Assembly: GCF_024518835.1 (NCBI RefSeq)
Contig: NZ_JANIGO010000004.1
Span: forward strand, 186,001-250,000
Source: Limnobacter humi
GTDB taxonomy: Bacteria > Pseudomonadota > Gammaproteobacteria > Burkholderiales > Burkholderiaceae_B
Reading direction: 5' to 3'
Length of the DNA stretch: 64,000 nucleotides
The notes beneath the pieces are model-generated. The model was given only the letters and a program-made list of their open reading frames with translations, did not search any database and was not told where the DNA came from. Position 1 is the first letter of the stretch; each line of letters starts with the position of its first letter. Of this stretch, positions 8,772 to 16,432 are shown one piece after another. A program made the translations under genes and the position numbers.

Positions 8772-9188
8772 TCAGGCCAGGCCAGCGGAACTGGCCATGC
8801 GGGCTTGCTGGGCTTTCAAACGCTCCAGCAGCACCAGGTAGGAGGCAATCATGCGCACAACCGCCGGGCGCATCGCACCCAATTGCTCGCGACTAAGCCG
8901 AGTCAACGGGTTGTTTAACTTCACGTCCGCCTCAGACTGAGCGTCAATCGCCTTGCAAACCCGTTCAAACACCTGCCCCAGGGCCGCATCAATGTCAGCC
9001 TCACTCATCGACGGCGTGAAGGCCTGGCCTTGACCATCAATCAGACTCAGGCGCGTTTGCCAGTCCAGCACACTTCTTGCCAGTATGGTGTCATGGCGCA
9101 TCTGCTGCTCAAAAGCGAGTTTTTCCGCGCCACGCAATACACCCAGCACATAATCGGCCGCCAACCAGTTTTTTTCATCATCGGTCAT
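8772..9188 (-). CDS. Small anti-sigma-factor-like protein without membrane segment
   Basis: A 138-residue protein. Its first half matches the pattern of RskA/ChrR-type anti-sigma factors: LAADYVLGVLRGAEKLAFEQ, then ARSVLDWQTRLSLID, where the family has a conserved tryptophan in a W-x-x-R-L context. Family members usually continue into a membrane helix and a periplasmic sensor domain. Here the protein ends after a helical C-terminus (RMIASYLVLLERLKAQQARM), and I see no credible transmembrane segment. The gene sits directly behind the sigma gene. The sigma stop codon TAG lies inside its ribosome binding site (TAGGAGG), a coupling that favours balanced synthesis of a sigma/anti-sigma pair. The role is inferred from this pattern and position. 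Confidence 0.65.
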   Translation of the reverse strand: MTDDEKNWLAADYVLGVLRGAEKLAFEQQMRHDTILARSVLDWQTRLSLIDGQGQAFTPSMSEADIDAALGQVFERVCKAIDAQSEADVKLNNPLTRLSREQLGAMRPAVVRMIASYLVLLERLKAQQARMASSAGLA

Positions 9189-9197
9189 GAATGCCTC

Positions 9198-9836
9198 CTA
9201 GGCCATGAAACCAGGTTGCTCAGCATCCTGGCGGTGTTTGTTCACTGCAGCCAGTGACATGGCCGTCAACTCCGATTGGTACTCGTCGTAGACCGCTTTC
9301 AATTCAATCAAACCGCGCCGGGCCCAGGTTTTCACCGTACCCAAAGGAACGTCCAAGTGATCCGCGATTTCTGCGTGGCTCATCCCATGGTTATAGGCCA
9401 GGGTCAGCACTTGGCGATACTTGCCTTCCAGCTTCTGAACGCAATCCCGCATCACCTGCCCCGAATCACCTTCATCGGCATGGGTGCTGTGGGCCTCCAG
9501 CAGCGCATTGGGCTCACCATCATCATTGTCGGCAAACTGGTCGATTGAAATGCAGTTTTGCGCATACCCTTGCTGAGAGATCAGGTCCAGGGCCCGATTG
9601 CGAACCACTTGATGCAACCAGGTTTCCGGGGCAGACAGCTTGGCATTGAAAGTGTGGGCATACCGCCAGAGGCGGATGTAGGAATCCTGAATGACATCTT
9701 GGGCGACGCCAGGCTCACGAACGATGCGCATGGCCACCGCGAACATCTTCCGGGACGTGAGGCGATACAGCTCCTCAAACGCGCGGCGGTCGCGATTGGC
9801 AATGCGCTCGATCAGAGAAGCCAGTTCGTCTTTCAA
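9198..9836 (-). CDS. ECF-type RNA polymerase sigma factor
   Basis: A 212-residue sigma-70-family protein with only regions 2 and 4. Region 2 spans about 20-90 (FEELYRLTSRKMFAVAMRIV, then VIQDSYIRLWRYAHTF and WLHQVVRNRALDLI). Region 4 spans about 125-180 (LTLAYNHGMSHAEIADHLDVPLGTVKTWARRGL), including the helix-turn-helix that reads the -35 element. There is no region 1.1 or 3. The start is TTG 9836, preceded by GGGGAC at a good distance; no ATG is available before residue 30. It heads an operon with an anti-sigma-like gene and the type I secretion genes, so those genes and the cargo are its most likely targets. The linker between regions 2 and 4 is longer than usual and acidic (DDGEPNALLEAHSTHADEGDSG). 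Confidence 0.9.
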   Translation of the reverse strand: MKDELASLIERIANRDRRAFEELYRLTSRKMFAVAMRIVREPGVAQDVIQDSYIRLWRYAHTFNAKLSAPETWLHQVVRNRALDLISQQGYAQNCISIDQFADNDDGEPNALLEAHSTHADEGDSGQVMRDCVQKLEGKYRQVLTLAYNHGMSHAEIADHLDVPLGTVKTWARRGLIELKAVYDEYQSELTAMSLAAVNKHRQDAEQPGFMA

Positions 9837-10260
9837 ATGAGTGTCCCCGAGAGGTCGTTTCTGGAATGGAACGATTCTTTACTGTCGTAATTTACTGGCC
9901 GAGCGGGTGTCAGGGTCTGTCAAATAAGCCCAGTTTTTCAGGTCAAACCGCTCAATAGGGCCACCCGCATCTGGGGATGTAACTTCTCGGTATCCCTCAG
10001 CTCAGTGATACTAGCAAAAGTTAAAGGGACCGAACAGCATCTTGTGTTGGTTTGCTTACAGACAATTACCGAAAGATCTATCCCCATATTGGATACCCCC
10101 GAATTGACAAGCGCTAACTTTACCGACTGATAGTTGAATCCGATTTATGAGGTGTTAAGTAACAGTCACAATCGTTGCAGTACAGAACGTGAACGTCAAA
10201 TGCGGGGCTAACATGACACTACGTACGAGCTGGCCAAACCAGCCGACCTTGGGTGGGACT
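9837..10260. other. Long divergent intergenic region (ECF sigma / LuxR-type regulator)
   Basis: About 420 bases with no supported gene. It must hold the promoters of the sigma operon (minus) and the LuxR-type gene (plus). A TTGACA lies at 10104-10109 with a weak -10-like CTGATA 17 bases on. TTACCGA occurs twice (10066-10072 and 10120-10126). The second lies within the 11-mer ACTTTACCGAC that also occurs upstream of the cargo-like gene. Confidence 0.5.
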
Positions 10261-10947
10261 ATGACAAATGAAAAAATAATGGCTGGCCGCACCAGCCCAG
10301 GGCGTGATTCGTCAGCACTGAATCCATCGTCTGTAAGCCGCACTGTCAGCCTGCAACCCATGTTCGTGACCAACCGAACAACCCTTGCAGAGATTGACAA
10401 TCACCTGGCCAGCGCCGAGACCCGAATCGTGGTTGTTACACTGGAAAAAGGCAGCAGCCATGGCGAAACAGTGGTTGAGCATATCGGTGAGCATTACGCC
10501 GACGTCCGCATCGTGTTGGTCTGCGAGGGATCAGCGCAAGACATTCTGGCCATGGCCTTCAAACAAGGTGTTTGGGCATGTGTGGGCCGCCAATCCTCAG
10601 TAGAAACACTGCGCGAGGCCATCGACACCGTGGCAGCGGGCGTGCGCTTCGTTGCACCGGAGCTGGTCAATGCCAAACCCAATGCAACCCACACGCCAGA
10701 ACGCACTGAGCTGGGCGGAAAGCTGAACACGTTCCAGGACGACGAAGAGACTACACAACTGACCCGTCGCGAACGCCAAGTACTCACACTGATTGCGCAA
10801 GGCCGCCCACGGCGCGAAATCGCAGAGCTGCTGAAGGTATCCCCACGAACCATTGATGCATACCGTGCACGGCTGCTTCAAAAACTCAGCCTCGACTCCA
10901 GTGTTCAATTGGTCAAATACGCGATCTCCGCTGGCTTGGCCAGCTGA
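10261..10947 (+). CDS. LuxR-family response-regulator-like transcription factor
   Basis: A 228-residue protein if translation starts at ATG 10261, preceded by GGTGGGACT. ATGs at 10189 and 10213 would add 24 or 16 residues. The C-terminal LuxR/NarL helix-turn-helix is clear (LTRRERQVLTLIAQGRPRRE, then VSPRTIDAYRARLLQKL). The N-terminal half resembles a receiver fold in strand/helix order (TRIVVVTLEKG, VRIVLVCEGSA, GVWACVGRQ) but lacks a recognisable phospho-acceptor Asp and acidic pocket. It may therefore work without phosphorylation. It is divergent from the ECF sigma/secretion operon, which makes control of that locus plausible. A terminator follows about 40 bases after the stop. Confidence 0.75.
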   Translation: MTNEKIMAGRTSPGRDSSALNPSSVSRTVSLQPMFVTNRTTLAEIDNHLASAETRIVVVTLEKGSSHGETVVEHIGEHYADVRIVLVCEGSAQDILAMAFKQGVWACVGRQSSVETLREAIDTVAAGVRFVAPELVNAKPNATHTPERTELGGKLNTFQDDEETTQLTRRERQVLTLIAQGRPRREIAELLKVSPRTIDAYRARLLQKLSLDSSVQLVKYAISAGLAS

Positions 10948-10987
10948 CCCGAAAAGCCGGAACATCGCCAAAACGATCAAGCCCTTT

Positions 10988-11016
10988 AAAGCCCCGACCA
11001 TTCAGCGGGGCTTTTT
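10988..11016 (+). terminator. Intrinsic terminator after the LuxR-type gene
   Basis: A perfect 9-bp stem AAAGCCCCG / CGGGGCTTT with a 9-base loop, followed by a run of T. Confidence 0.9.
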
Positions 11017-11115
11017 CACATCCGCTCCAGCCCGCAAACACGTGGCGACAGTCGGCCCAAAGTCACAACACGCTACAATTGAGATGTTGAGTTAACACCC
11101 ACATCGTCAAACAGC

Positions 11116-11832
11116 ATGTCAAACAAAGCGTTGGTCCTATTCTCAGGCGGCCAGGACAGCACCGTCTGCCTGGCTTGGGCCCTGTCCCGATTTGATCATG
11201 TCGAAACCATCGGTTTTGACTATGGGCAACGACACCGGGTGGAATTGGACTGCCGCTTGAAGGTGCTAACAGGCATTCGCACAGCATTCCCAGCTTGGGC
11301 TCATAAAATTGGAGAAGACCGGGTCATTGACTTGGGTTGGATGGGCCAGATATCGGATTGCGCTCTGACCGAAAACCGCAAAATTGAGCTCTCGGAAAGT
11401 GGCTTGCCCAACACATTTGTACCAGGCCGTAACCTGGTGTTCTTTCTGATTGCCAGCGCCGTGGCCTATCGCCGGGAACTGAACACATTGGTCGGTGGCA
11501 TGTGCCAGACAGACTTTTCGGGCTATCCAGATTGCCGGGAAGACACGTTGAAGGCCCTTCAGGTGGCCACCAATCTGGGCATGGCCAGCCAGTTCCGGTT
11601 TGAACTACCCTTGATGTGGATCGACAAAGCCGACACCTTTAAAATGGCGGCACAACTGGGTGGAGCAGCCTTGCTGGACATCATACGGACTCAAACACAC
11701 ACCTGTTACATGGGCGACCGCAGCCTACTGCACGACTGGGGTTATGGCTGTGGCCAATGCCCCGCCTGTGAATTGCGAAAAAACGGTTGGTCACAGTACA
11801 TTTCCACGGTGAATCAACCACTTGAAAATTAA
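11116..11832 (+). CDS. queC: 7-cyano-7-deazaguanine (preQ0) synthase
   Basis: A 238-residue enzyme that converts 7-carboxy-7-deazaguanine to preQ0 with ATP and ammonia, a step on the way to queuosine in tRNA. The PP-loop ATP pyrophosphatase motif SGGQDST is at residues about 10-16, followed by [12 protein letters not shown]. The zinc-binding cysteine cluster ([14 protein letters not shown]) is near the C-terminus, as in other QueC proteins. Length is typical. A -10-like TACAAT lies at 11074-11079, but I see no good -35 and could not support a preQ1 riboswitch. It stands alone between a terminator and a tRNA cluster; no other queuosine gene is in the window. Confidence 0.93.
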   Translation: MSNKALVLFSGGQDSTVCLAWALSRFDHVETIGFDYGQRHRVELDCRLKVLTGIRTAFPAWAHKIGEDRVIDLGWMGQISDCALTENRKIELSESGLPNTFVPGRNLVFFLIASAVAYRRELNTLVGGMCQTDFSGYPDCREDTLKALQVATNLGMASQFRFELPLMWIDKADTFKMAAQLGGAALLDIIRTQTHTCYMGDRSLLHDWGYGCGQCPACELRKNGWSQYISTVNQPLEN

Positions 11833-11866
11833 CACGTTCGCATGGACCGGCAACAAGGCCCCGCGC

Positions 11867-11894
11867 GGGTTTGCCCAAACTTTAAGCAAACCCG
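11867..11894 (+). terminator. Stem-loop downstream of queC
   Basis: A 9-bp perfect stem GGGTTTGC-type (CGGGTTTGC / GCAAACCCG) with an 11-base loop. It lies between queC and the tRNA promoter. There is no T run immediately after it, so it may be a weak terminator or an mRNA end structure. Confidence 0.4.
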
Positions 11895-11923
11895 TGTCAT
11901 TCCAAAAAATTTTAAAAAAGTGT

Positions 11924-11951
11924 TTGACAGGTGCAAATTAATTGCTATAAT
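11924..11951 (+). promoter_or_regulatory. Sigma-70 promoter for the tRNA cluster
   Basis: Perfect TTGACA (11924-11929) and perfect TATAAT (11946-11951) with a 16-bp spacer, about 35 bases before the tRNA-Gly 5' end. This is the strongest consensus promoter in the window. Confidence 0.88.
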
Positions 11952-11985
11952 TTCGTTCTCTCAGCGACACATTGTTGCTGAAAAC

Positions 11986-12061
11986 GCGGGAATAGCTCAG
12001 TTGGTAGAGCGCAACCTTGCCAAGGTTGAGGTCGCGAGTTCGAGCCTCGTTTCCCGCTCCA
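11986..12061 (+). tRNA. tRNA-Gly (GCC)
   Basis: Cloverleaf with acceptor GCGGGAA / TTCCCGC, D-arm AGCTCAGTTGGTAGAGC, anticodon GCC in CTTGCCAAG, T-arm GTTCGAG and an encoded CCA end. Confidence 0.97.
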
Positions 12062-12068
12062 TATTTCC

Positions 12069-12096
12069 AAAGGGGAAGTGCTACACTTCCCCTTTT
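12069..12096 (+). terminator. Strong hairpin after tRNA-Gly
   Basis: A perfect 12-bp stem AAAGGGGAAGTG / CACTTCCCCTTT with a 3-base loop, followed by T. It looks like an intrinsic terminator or processing signal between tRNA-Gly and tRNA-Cys. If it terminates efficiently, the downstream tRNAs need partial readthrough or their own promoter. Confidence 0.75.
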
Positions 12097-12137
12097 CCAC
12101 GTCTACGGGTGGCTTTTATGCCGCGTAGAACACCCTT

Positions 12138-12211
12138 GGCGGGGTGGCAGAGTGGTCATGCAGCGGACTGCAACTCCGTGTACGCCGGTTCGATTCCGAC
12201 CCCCGCCTCCA
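12138..12211 (+). tRNA. tRNA-Cys (GCA)
   Basis: 74-nt cloverleaf with acceptor GGCGGGG / CCCCGCC, anticodon GCA in ACTGCAACT, T-arm GTTCGATTC and an encoded CCA. Confidence 0.96.
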
Positions 12212-12227
12212 AATACATCTGCAGGCC

Positions 12228-12320
12228 GCCCGGGTGGTGAAATTGGTAGACACAGCGGACTTAAAATCCGCCGCTTACCGTAAAAGGGGCGTACCGGTTC
12301 GATTCCGGTCCCGGGCACCA
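12228..12320 (+). tRNA. tRNA-Leu (TAA)
   Basis: 93-nt class II tRNA with long variable arm. Acceptor GCCCGGG / CCCGGGC, anticodon TAA in CTTAAAATC, T-arm GGTTCGATTCC and encoded CCA. Confidence 0.96.
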
Positions 12321-12392
12321 CACAACTTAGCGCCTCACGTAGGCATCCCGAAGTACAATGTCGGCTTGTACCGACACCCTTTGTGAATCACC

Positions 12393-14432
12393 GTGACACG
12401 CCGCATTCTCGTTACCTCTGCACTTCCGTATGCCAATGGCGCCATTCATTTGGGCCACCTGGTGGAGTACATCCAAACCGACATCTGGGTTCGTTTTCAG
12501 AAAATGCTGGGGCATGAGGTGTATTACGTGTGCGCAGACGACACCCACGGCACACCAGTCATGCTGCGCGCGCAAGCCGAGGGTATTTCACCTGAAGAAC
12601 TGATTGCACGGGTCAGCCTGGAACACCAGCGTGACTTCGCCAGCTTTTTTGTCGGATTCGATAACTACTATTCAACCAACGCGCCCGAGAACCAAGCCCA
12701 TTGCGAAACCATCTACAAGCGGCTTCGAGAACAAGGTCTGATTGAAACCCGGTCGGTTGAGCAGTTTTATGATCCGGTTAAAAGCATGTTCCTGCCTGAC
12801 CGGTTCATCAAGGGCGAATGTCCCAAGTGCGGTGCCAAAGATCAGTACGGTGACTCATGTGAAGTGTGTGGGGCAACCTACCAACCCACAGAGCTGAAAA
12901 ACGCATACTCCACCGTGTCGGGGGCAACACCCGTACGAAAAAGCTCAGACCACTATTTCTTCAGGTTGTCTGACCCGCGGTGCGAACAGTTTTTGCGCCA
13001 ATGGACACAAAGCCCAGGCCGCCTGCAAATCGAAGGCAGCCGGAAAATGCAGGAATGGTTGGGCGAGGAAGGCAGTGGAAAACTTGCCGACTGGGACATT
13101 TCCCGCGATGCACCTTACTTCGGCTTTGAAATTCCTGACGCGCCCGGCAAATATTTCTATGTTTGGCTGGATGCGCCCGTGGGTTATTTCGCCAGCTTTC
13201 AGAACCTCTGCGAGCGGATTGGCGTGGACTACCAGGAATTTCTGGCGGTTGACACCCAAACCGAAATGATTCACTTCATCGGAAAAGACATTCTGTATTT
13301 CCATGCCCTGTTCTGGCCGGCCATGTTGCAGTTCGCAGGCCTTCGCACACCCACCAAAGTGAATGCGCATGGCTTTCTGACCGTGGATGGCGCCAAGATG
13401 AGCAAATCCCGAGGCACCTTCATCACCGCTGAAAGCTACATCAAACAAGGGCTGAACCCAGAGTGGCTGCGCTATTACTTTGCCGCGAAATTGAATTCCA
13501 GCATGGAAGACCTGGACCTGAACTTCACCGACTTTACGGCCCGGGTGAACAGTGATTTGGTGGGCAAGTACATCAACATTGCCAGCCGCAGCGCCGGCTT
13601 TTTGGTCAAGTTCTTTGATGGCAAGGTGCAGGACAACGCCATGCAGCACCCCTTGCTGCAACAGCTGCGCGCGCAGGCCGCGACCATCGCTGAGCACTTC
13701 GACGAGCGTGAATATGGCAAAGCAATTCGTGAAATCATGGCGGGCGCTGATGCAGTAAACGCCTATGTCGATCAGGAAAAGCCGTGGGACCTGGCAAAAA
13801 ACGAGGACAAACGGACCGAACTGCACACCGCCTGTTCGGTGTGCTTGGAAGCCTTCCGGCTGTTGACGGTGTACTTGAAACCCGTGCTGCCAACGTTGGC
13901 GAGCAATGCGGAGCAATTGCTGGGTGTTGGACAGTTGAATTGGCGCAGTGTGAACCACCCACTGGAATCCAGCCAGGCAATTTCTCCGTTCAAACACTTG
14001 ATGCAGCGGGTCGACGCCAAACAAATTGAGGCGCTGATTGAAGCCAATAAACAGTCGCTGGGCGCCAGTGCTGCGCCAGTAACAAACGCCGCAGCGGGCG
14101 AATTCATTGCCATCGACGACTTTGCCAAAGTCGATTTACGCCTGGGCAAAGTGCTGAGTTGCAGTGCGGTTGACGGTTCAACCAAGCTGCTTCAGCTCTC
14201 GGTCGATTTGGGCGAGGTCAAGCCACGCAACATTTTTAGCGGCATTGCTGCGCACTACAAACCCGAGGCGCTGGTGGGCCAGTTCGTGGTGGTGGTGGCC
14301 AATTTGGCCCCACGCAAAATGAAGTTCGGCGTGTCCGAAGGCATGGTGCTGTGCGCCGCTGCAGACAATGACTCGGTGCTGTCCACCCTGACCGCGACCG
14401 GACCTTTGACGCCCGGCATGAAAATCAGTTGA
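12393..14432 (+). CDS. metG: Methionyl-tRNA synthetase
   Basis: A 679-residue class I enzyme that charges tRNA-Met. The HIGH-type motif HLGH is at residues about 20-23. Paired zinc knuckles (CPKCG and CEVCG) lie near residues 145-165, and KMSKS is at 335-339. The C-terminal 100 residues are the EMAP/Trbp111-like tRNA-binding and dimerisation domain ([35 protein letters not shown]). This full-length form with appended domain is normal for proteobacteria. The start is GTG, with an in-frame stop just upstream. A -10-like TACAAT (12354-12359) lies between tRNA-Leu and the start. It is followed by DUF3460 and scpA. Confidence 0.97.
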   Translation: MTRRILVTSALPYANGAIHLGHLVEYIQTDIWVRFQKMLGHEVYYVCADDTHGTPVMLRAQAEGISPEELIARVSLEHQRDFASFFVGFDNYYSTNAPENQAHCETIYKRLREQGLIETRSVEQFYDPVKSMFLPDRFIKGECPKCGAKDQYGDSCEVCGATYQPTELKNAYSTVSGATPVRKSSDHYFFRLSDPRCEQFLRQWTQSPGRLQIEGSRKMQEWLGEEGSGKLADWDISRDAPYFGFEIPDAPGKYFYVWLDAPVGYFASFQNLCERIGVDYQEFLAVDTQTEMIHFIGKDILYFHALFWPAMLQFAGLRTPTKVNAHGFLTVDGAKMSKSRGTFITAESYIKQGLNPEWLRYYFAAKLNSSMEDLDLNFTDFTARVNSDLVGKYINIASRSAGFLVKFFDGKVQDNAMQHPLLQQLRAQAATIAEHFDEREYGKAIREIMAGADAVNAYVDQEKPWDLAKNEDKRTELHTACSVCLEAFRLLTVYLKPVLPTLASNAEQLLGVGQLNWRSVNHPLESSQAISPFKHLMQRVDAKQIEALIEANKQSLGASAAPVTNAAAGEFIAIDDFAKVDLRLGKVLSCSAVDGSTKLLQLSVDLGEVKPRNIFSGIAAHYKPEALVGQFVVVVANLAPRKMKFGVSEGMVLCAAADNDSVLSTLTATGPLTPGMKIS

Positions 14433-14499
14433 CCATGGCGGGCCTTTGACGCAGGCCCCCTGATAAAATCCAAGAAAACCCTTTGAACAGGCATTGAAC

Positions 14500-14685
14500 A
14501 TGGCGCACTACGAATCTGAAGCAACACAATTTCTGAATCAACTGAAACAGGAACGCCCCCATCTGGAACAGGAACAGCTCAAAGGACGTTCGTTGCTGTG
14601 GGACAAGCAACTGGACCGCGAACTGCAAGCCGGCTTCAAAACGGCCAAGGTTCCCCAAAAACCTTACGTGTACCAGAGCAATTAA
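14500..14685 (+). CDS. DUF3460 family small protein
   Basis: A 61-residue protein (MAHYESEATQFLNQLK start, RSLLWDKQLD in the middle, PYVYQSN end) that matches the betaproteobacterial DUF3460 family: a small, charged, helical protein of unknown function. The ATG at 14500 was chosen over a TTG two codons earlier because family members begin at this residue. It sits between metG and scpA. No function can be assigned; conservation of place next to these genes is what I recall for Burkholderiales. Confidence 0.8.
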   Translation: MAHYESEATQFLNQLKQERPHLEQEQLKGRSLLWDKQLDRELQAGFKTAKVPQKPYVYQSN

Positions 14686-14709
14686 GCACCAACCCATGAG
14701 CACGCCCGC

Positions 14710-15618
14710 ATGAGCACCCCAGAGCTTGCCGATGTCGGGCTGAGCAGCGCCCAGGACAGCACGCCCAACACAGTGGACGGTCTGGCCTTGGCTCGCCTGT
14801 ACGGCGAGCCACTGTTCAATGTACCCAAAGACCTCTACATCCCACCCGATGCGCTAGAGGTGTTCCTGGAGGCTTTTGAAGGCCCTCTGGACCTGTTGCT
14901 CTACCTGATTCGCAAACAGAATTTCAATATTCTGGACATCCCCATGGCCGAACTGACCCGTCAGTACTTGACCTATGTGGAAGAAATACGAAGCCGCAAC
15001 CTCGAATTGGCTGCTGAGTACCTGCTGATGGCCGCCATGTTGATCGAAATCAAGTCGCGCATGTTGCTGCCGGTTATTCCCAAAGACGGTGAAGACGATA
15101 CAGAAGACCCCCGTGCCGAGCTGGCCAGGCGGCTGATTGAGTACGAACAAATCAAGCTGGCTGCTCAGGAGCTAGACCGCGTGCCCATGCTGGGTCGAGA
15201 TTTCTGGACGCCCCACGCACATCACGACCCGAGCACAGTGGTGCAGTACCCTGACGTGAATTCAGACGAGCTGAAAGAGGCGTGGCAAGCCATTTTGCGC
15301 AGGGCCTCTTTGGTAAAGGCCCACACGATTTCTCGCGAGGAGTTGTCTGTGCGCGAGCACATGACCCGAATATTGCGCCGTCTGCAAACCCAAAAATTCG
15401 TTGAATTTTTTGACATGTTTGACACCGCAAAAGGGGTGGCTGTGGTGGTGGTTCACTTCATCGCCATGCTGGAACTGACTCGAGAAGGTTTGGTCAAGGT
15501 GACGCAGGCCGAGCCCTACGCACCGATTTACGTGCGCTTGGGATATGAAGCGACGGGTTCGCAAACCTCGGCCGAGCCGGCTGTGCCGTTTCATGCAGAT
15601 GGTGCTGACCCGGTTTAG
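14710..15618 (+). CDS. scpA: Segregation and condensation protein A
   Basis: A 302-residue kleisin that bridges SMC heads together with ScpB in chromosome condensation. The signature is FEGPLDLLLYLIRKQNFNILDIP, followed by LTRQYLTYVE and ELAAEYLLMAAMLIEIKSRMLLP. The C-terminal winged-helix part (VREHMTRILRRLQTQKFVEFFDMF) is present. The N-terminal 50 residues before the family core are longer than in many ScpA proteins. No scpB is found nearby. The start is ATG 14710, because the ATG at 14697 is closed by a TGA after five codons. A gap of 287 bases follows before iscR. Confidence 0.9.
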   Translation: MSTPELADVGLSSAQDSTPNTVDGLALARLYGEPLFNVPKDLYIPPDALEVFLEAFEGPLDLLLYLIRKQNFNILDIPMAELTRQYLTYVEEIRSRNLELAAEYLLMAAMLIEIKSRMLLPVIPKDGEDDTEDPRAELARRLIEYEQIKLAAQELDRVPMLGRDFWTPHAHHDPSTVVQYPDVNSDELKEAWQAILRRASLVKAHTISREELSVREHMTRILRRLQTQKFVEFFDMFDTAKGVAVVVVHFIAMLELTREGLVKVTQAEPYAPIYVRLGYEATGSQTSAEPAVPFHADGADPV

Positions 15619-15841
15619 CCTTCGGCCGGGTTGATGTCACCAAGCAACGCCAGTAACCGATGGCTGTTGACCGCCCCTGTAGCAGCAAAGTTAGCCCGTG
15701 CCTTTTTACTGCTCCCCAGCAACACCGGTAGCCCGGTCCGAACGCCCCTCGAAGGTAAAGCCAAGGGTGAGGTAACCGCGCAGTGCCGCAATATTCTGAC
15801 AAACCAAAATCGGGTTTTCCCCAGCCATGTTGCACCACATC
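15619..15841 (+). other. Intergenic region after scpA
   Basis: About 220 bases before the iscR control region, with no supported gene. It contains a 43-bp element (15718-15760) that recurs after lysS at 86% identity. Short open frames here have no ribosome binding site. Confidence 0.6.
15718..15760 (+). repeat. Dispersed intergenic repeat, copy 1
   Basis: 43 bases (AGCAACACCGG to GAAGGTAAAG) match 37 of 43 positions of the reverse complement of 31752-31794. The shared core is GGTCCGAACGCCCC. Both copies lie downstream of a gene and in the same orientation as that gene. Confidence 0.75.
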
Positions 15842-15866
15842 AAAGTTGAGTGATTTAGTCAACTTT
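15842..15866. promoter_or_regulatory. IscR-type operator 1 (type 1-like)
   Basis: A perfect 9-bp dyad CAAAGTTGA-N9-TCAACTTTG (15841-15867). Aligned with the type 1 IscR consensus as I remember it (ATASYYGACT-N5-AGTCRRSTAT), 22 of 25 positions agree. It covers the -35 element of the iscR promoter. Confidence 0.65.
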
Positions 15867-15874
15867 GTTATACT
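15846..15874 (+). promoter_or_regulatory. iscR operon promoter
   Basis: TTGAGT (15846-15851), a 17-bp spacer and TATACT (15869-15874). Both hexamers are overlapped by IscR-type operators, as expected for iron-sulfur autorepression. Confidence 0.75.
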
Positions 15875-15894
15875 TGACCAAAATACTCGGAATT
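15870..15894. promoter_or_regulatory. IscR-type operator 2 (type 1-like)
   Basis: ATACTTGACC-AAAATA-CTCGG follows the first site by 3 bases and agrees with the remembered type 1 consensus at 20 of 25 positions. It overlaps the -10 and the probable transcription start. Confidence 0.65.
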
Positions 15895-15905
15895 GGGTTT
15901 GTGCC

Positions 15906-16391
15906 ATGCGATTGACCACGAAAGGCCGTTTTGCCGTCACAGCGATGATCGACCTCGCCCTTCAGCAGGATGAAGGCCCCGTGTCGTTGGCTGGCATCAG
16001 TCAACGCCAGAATATTTCGCTGTCCTACCTCGAACAATTGTTCTCAAAACTGCGCCGCCATGCGCTGGTGGATAGTGTTCGCGGCCCAGGCGGTGGCTAT
16101 CAGATTTCGCGACCACTGACCAAGGTCAGCGTTGCCGATGTCATTCTGGCTGTGGATGAGCCACTGGATGCAACCCAATGTGGCGGCAAGGAAAACTGCA
16201 CCGATGAAGGCCAGTGCATGACACACGACCTGTGGTCCAGCCTGAACCAGAAAATGCTGGAATACCTGGGCTCGGTCAGCTTGCAGTGCCTGGTGGACAA
16301 ACACCGCCAAAAAGACGCCGAAAAGGGCACAGGAAAAACCATTCAGTTTCGCGACAGGCCGATGGATTTGAATACCGCAGCCCAAGCCTGA
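15906..16391 (+). CDS. iscR: Iron-sulfur cluster assembly transcription factor
   Basis: A 161-residue Rrf2-family regulator. It has the N-terminal winged helix ([19 protein letters not shown], then [20 protein letters not shown] and GPGGGYQ). The three cluster-binding cysteines lie in the segment [13 protein letters not shown]. As holo-IscR it represses its own operon when Fe-S supply is adequate. I chose ATG 15906 over an upstream in-frame extension because this is the conserved family start and the promoter and operators lie just in front. It heads the isc operon. Confidence 0.96.
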   Translation: MRLTTKGRFAVTAMIDLALQQDEGPVSLAGISQRQNISLSYLEQLFSKLRRHALVDSVRGPGGGYQISRPLTKVSVADVILAVDEPLDATQCGGKENCTDEGQCMTHDLWSSLNQKMLEYLGSVSLQCLVDKHRQKDAEKGTGKTIQFRDRPMDLNTAAQA

Positions 16392-16432
16392 GTAACACAC
16401 GATACGACAGAACACATTTGGAGCAGTTGAAC

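Noticed and set aside
11030-11115. preQ1 riboswitch in front of queC
   Set aside because: The leader is short and I cannot identify the C-rich hairpin and A-rich tail with confidence.
12945-14024. Long minus-strand open frame (359 codons) inside metG
   Set aside because: Mirror frame of a clear metG. Codon bias of GC-rich genes keeps the opposite frame open; the conceptual product looks like no real protein and has no ribosome binding site.
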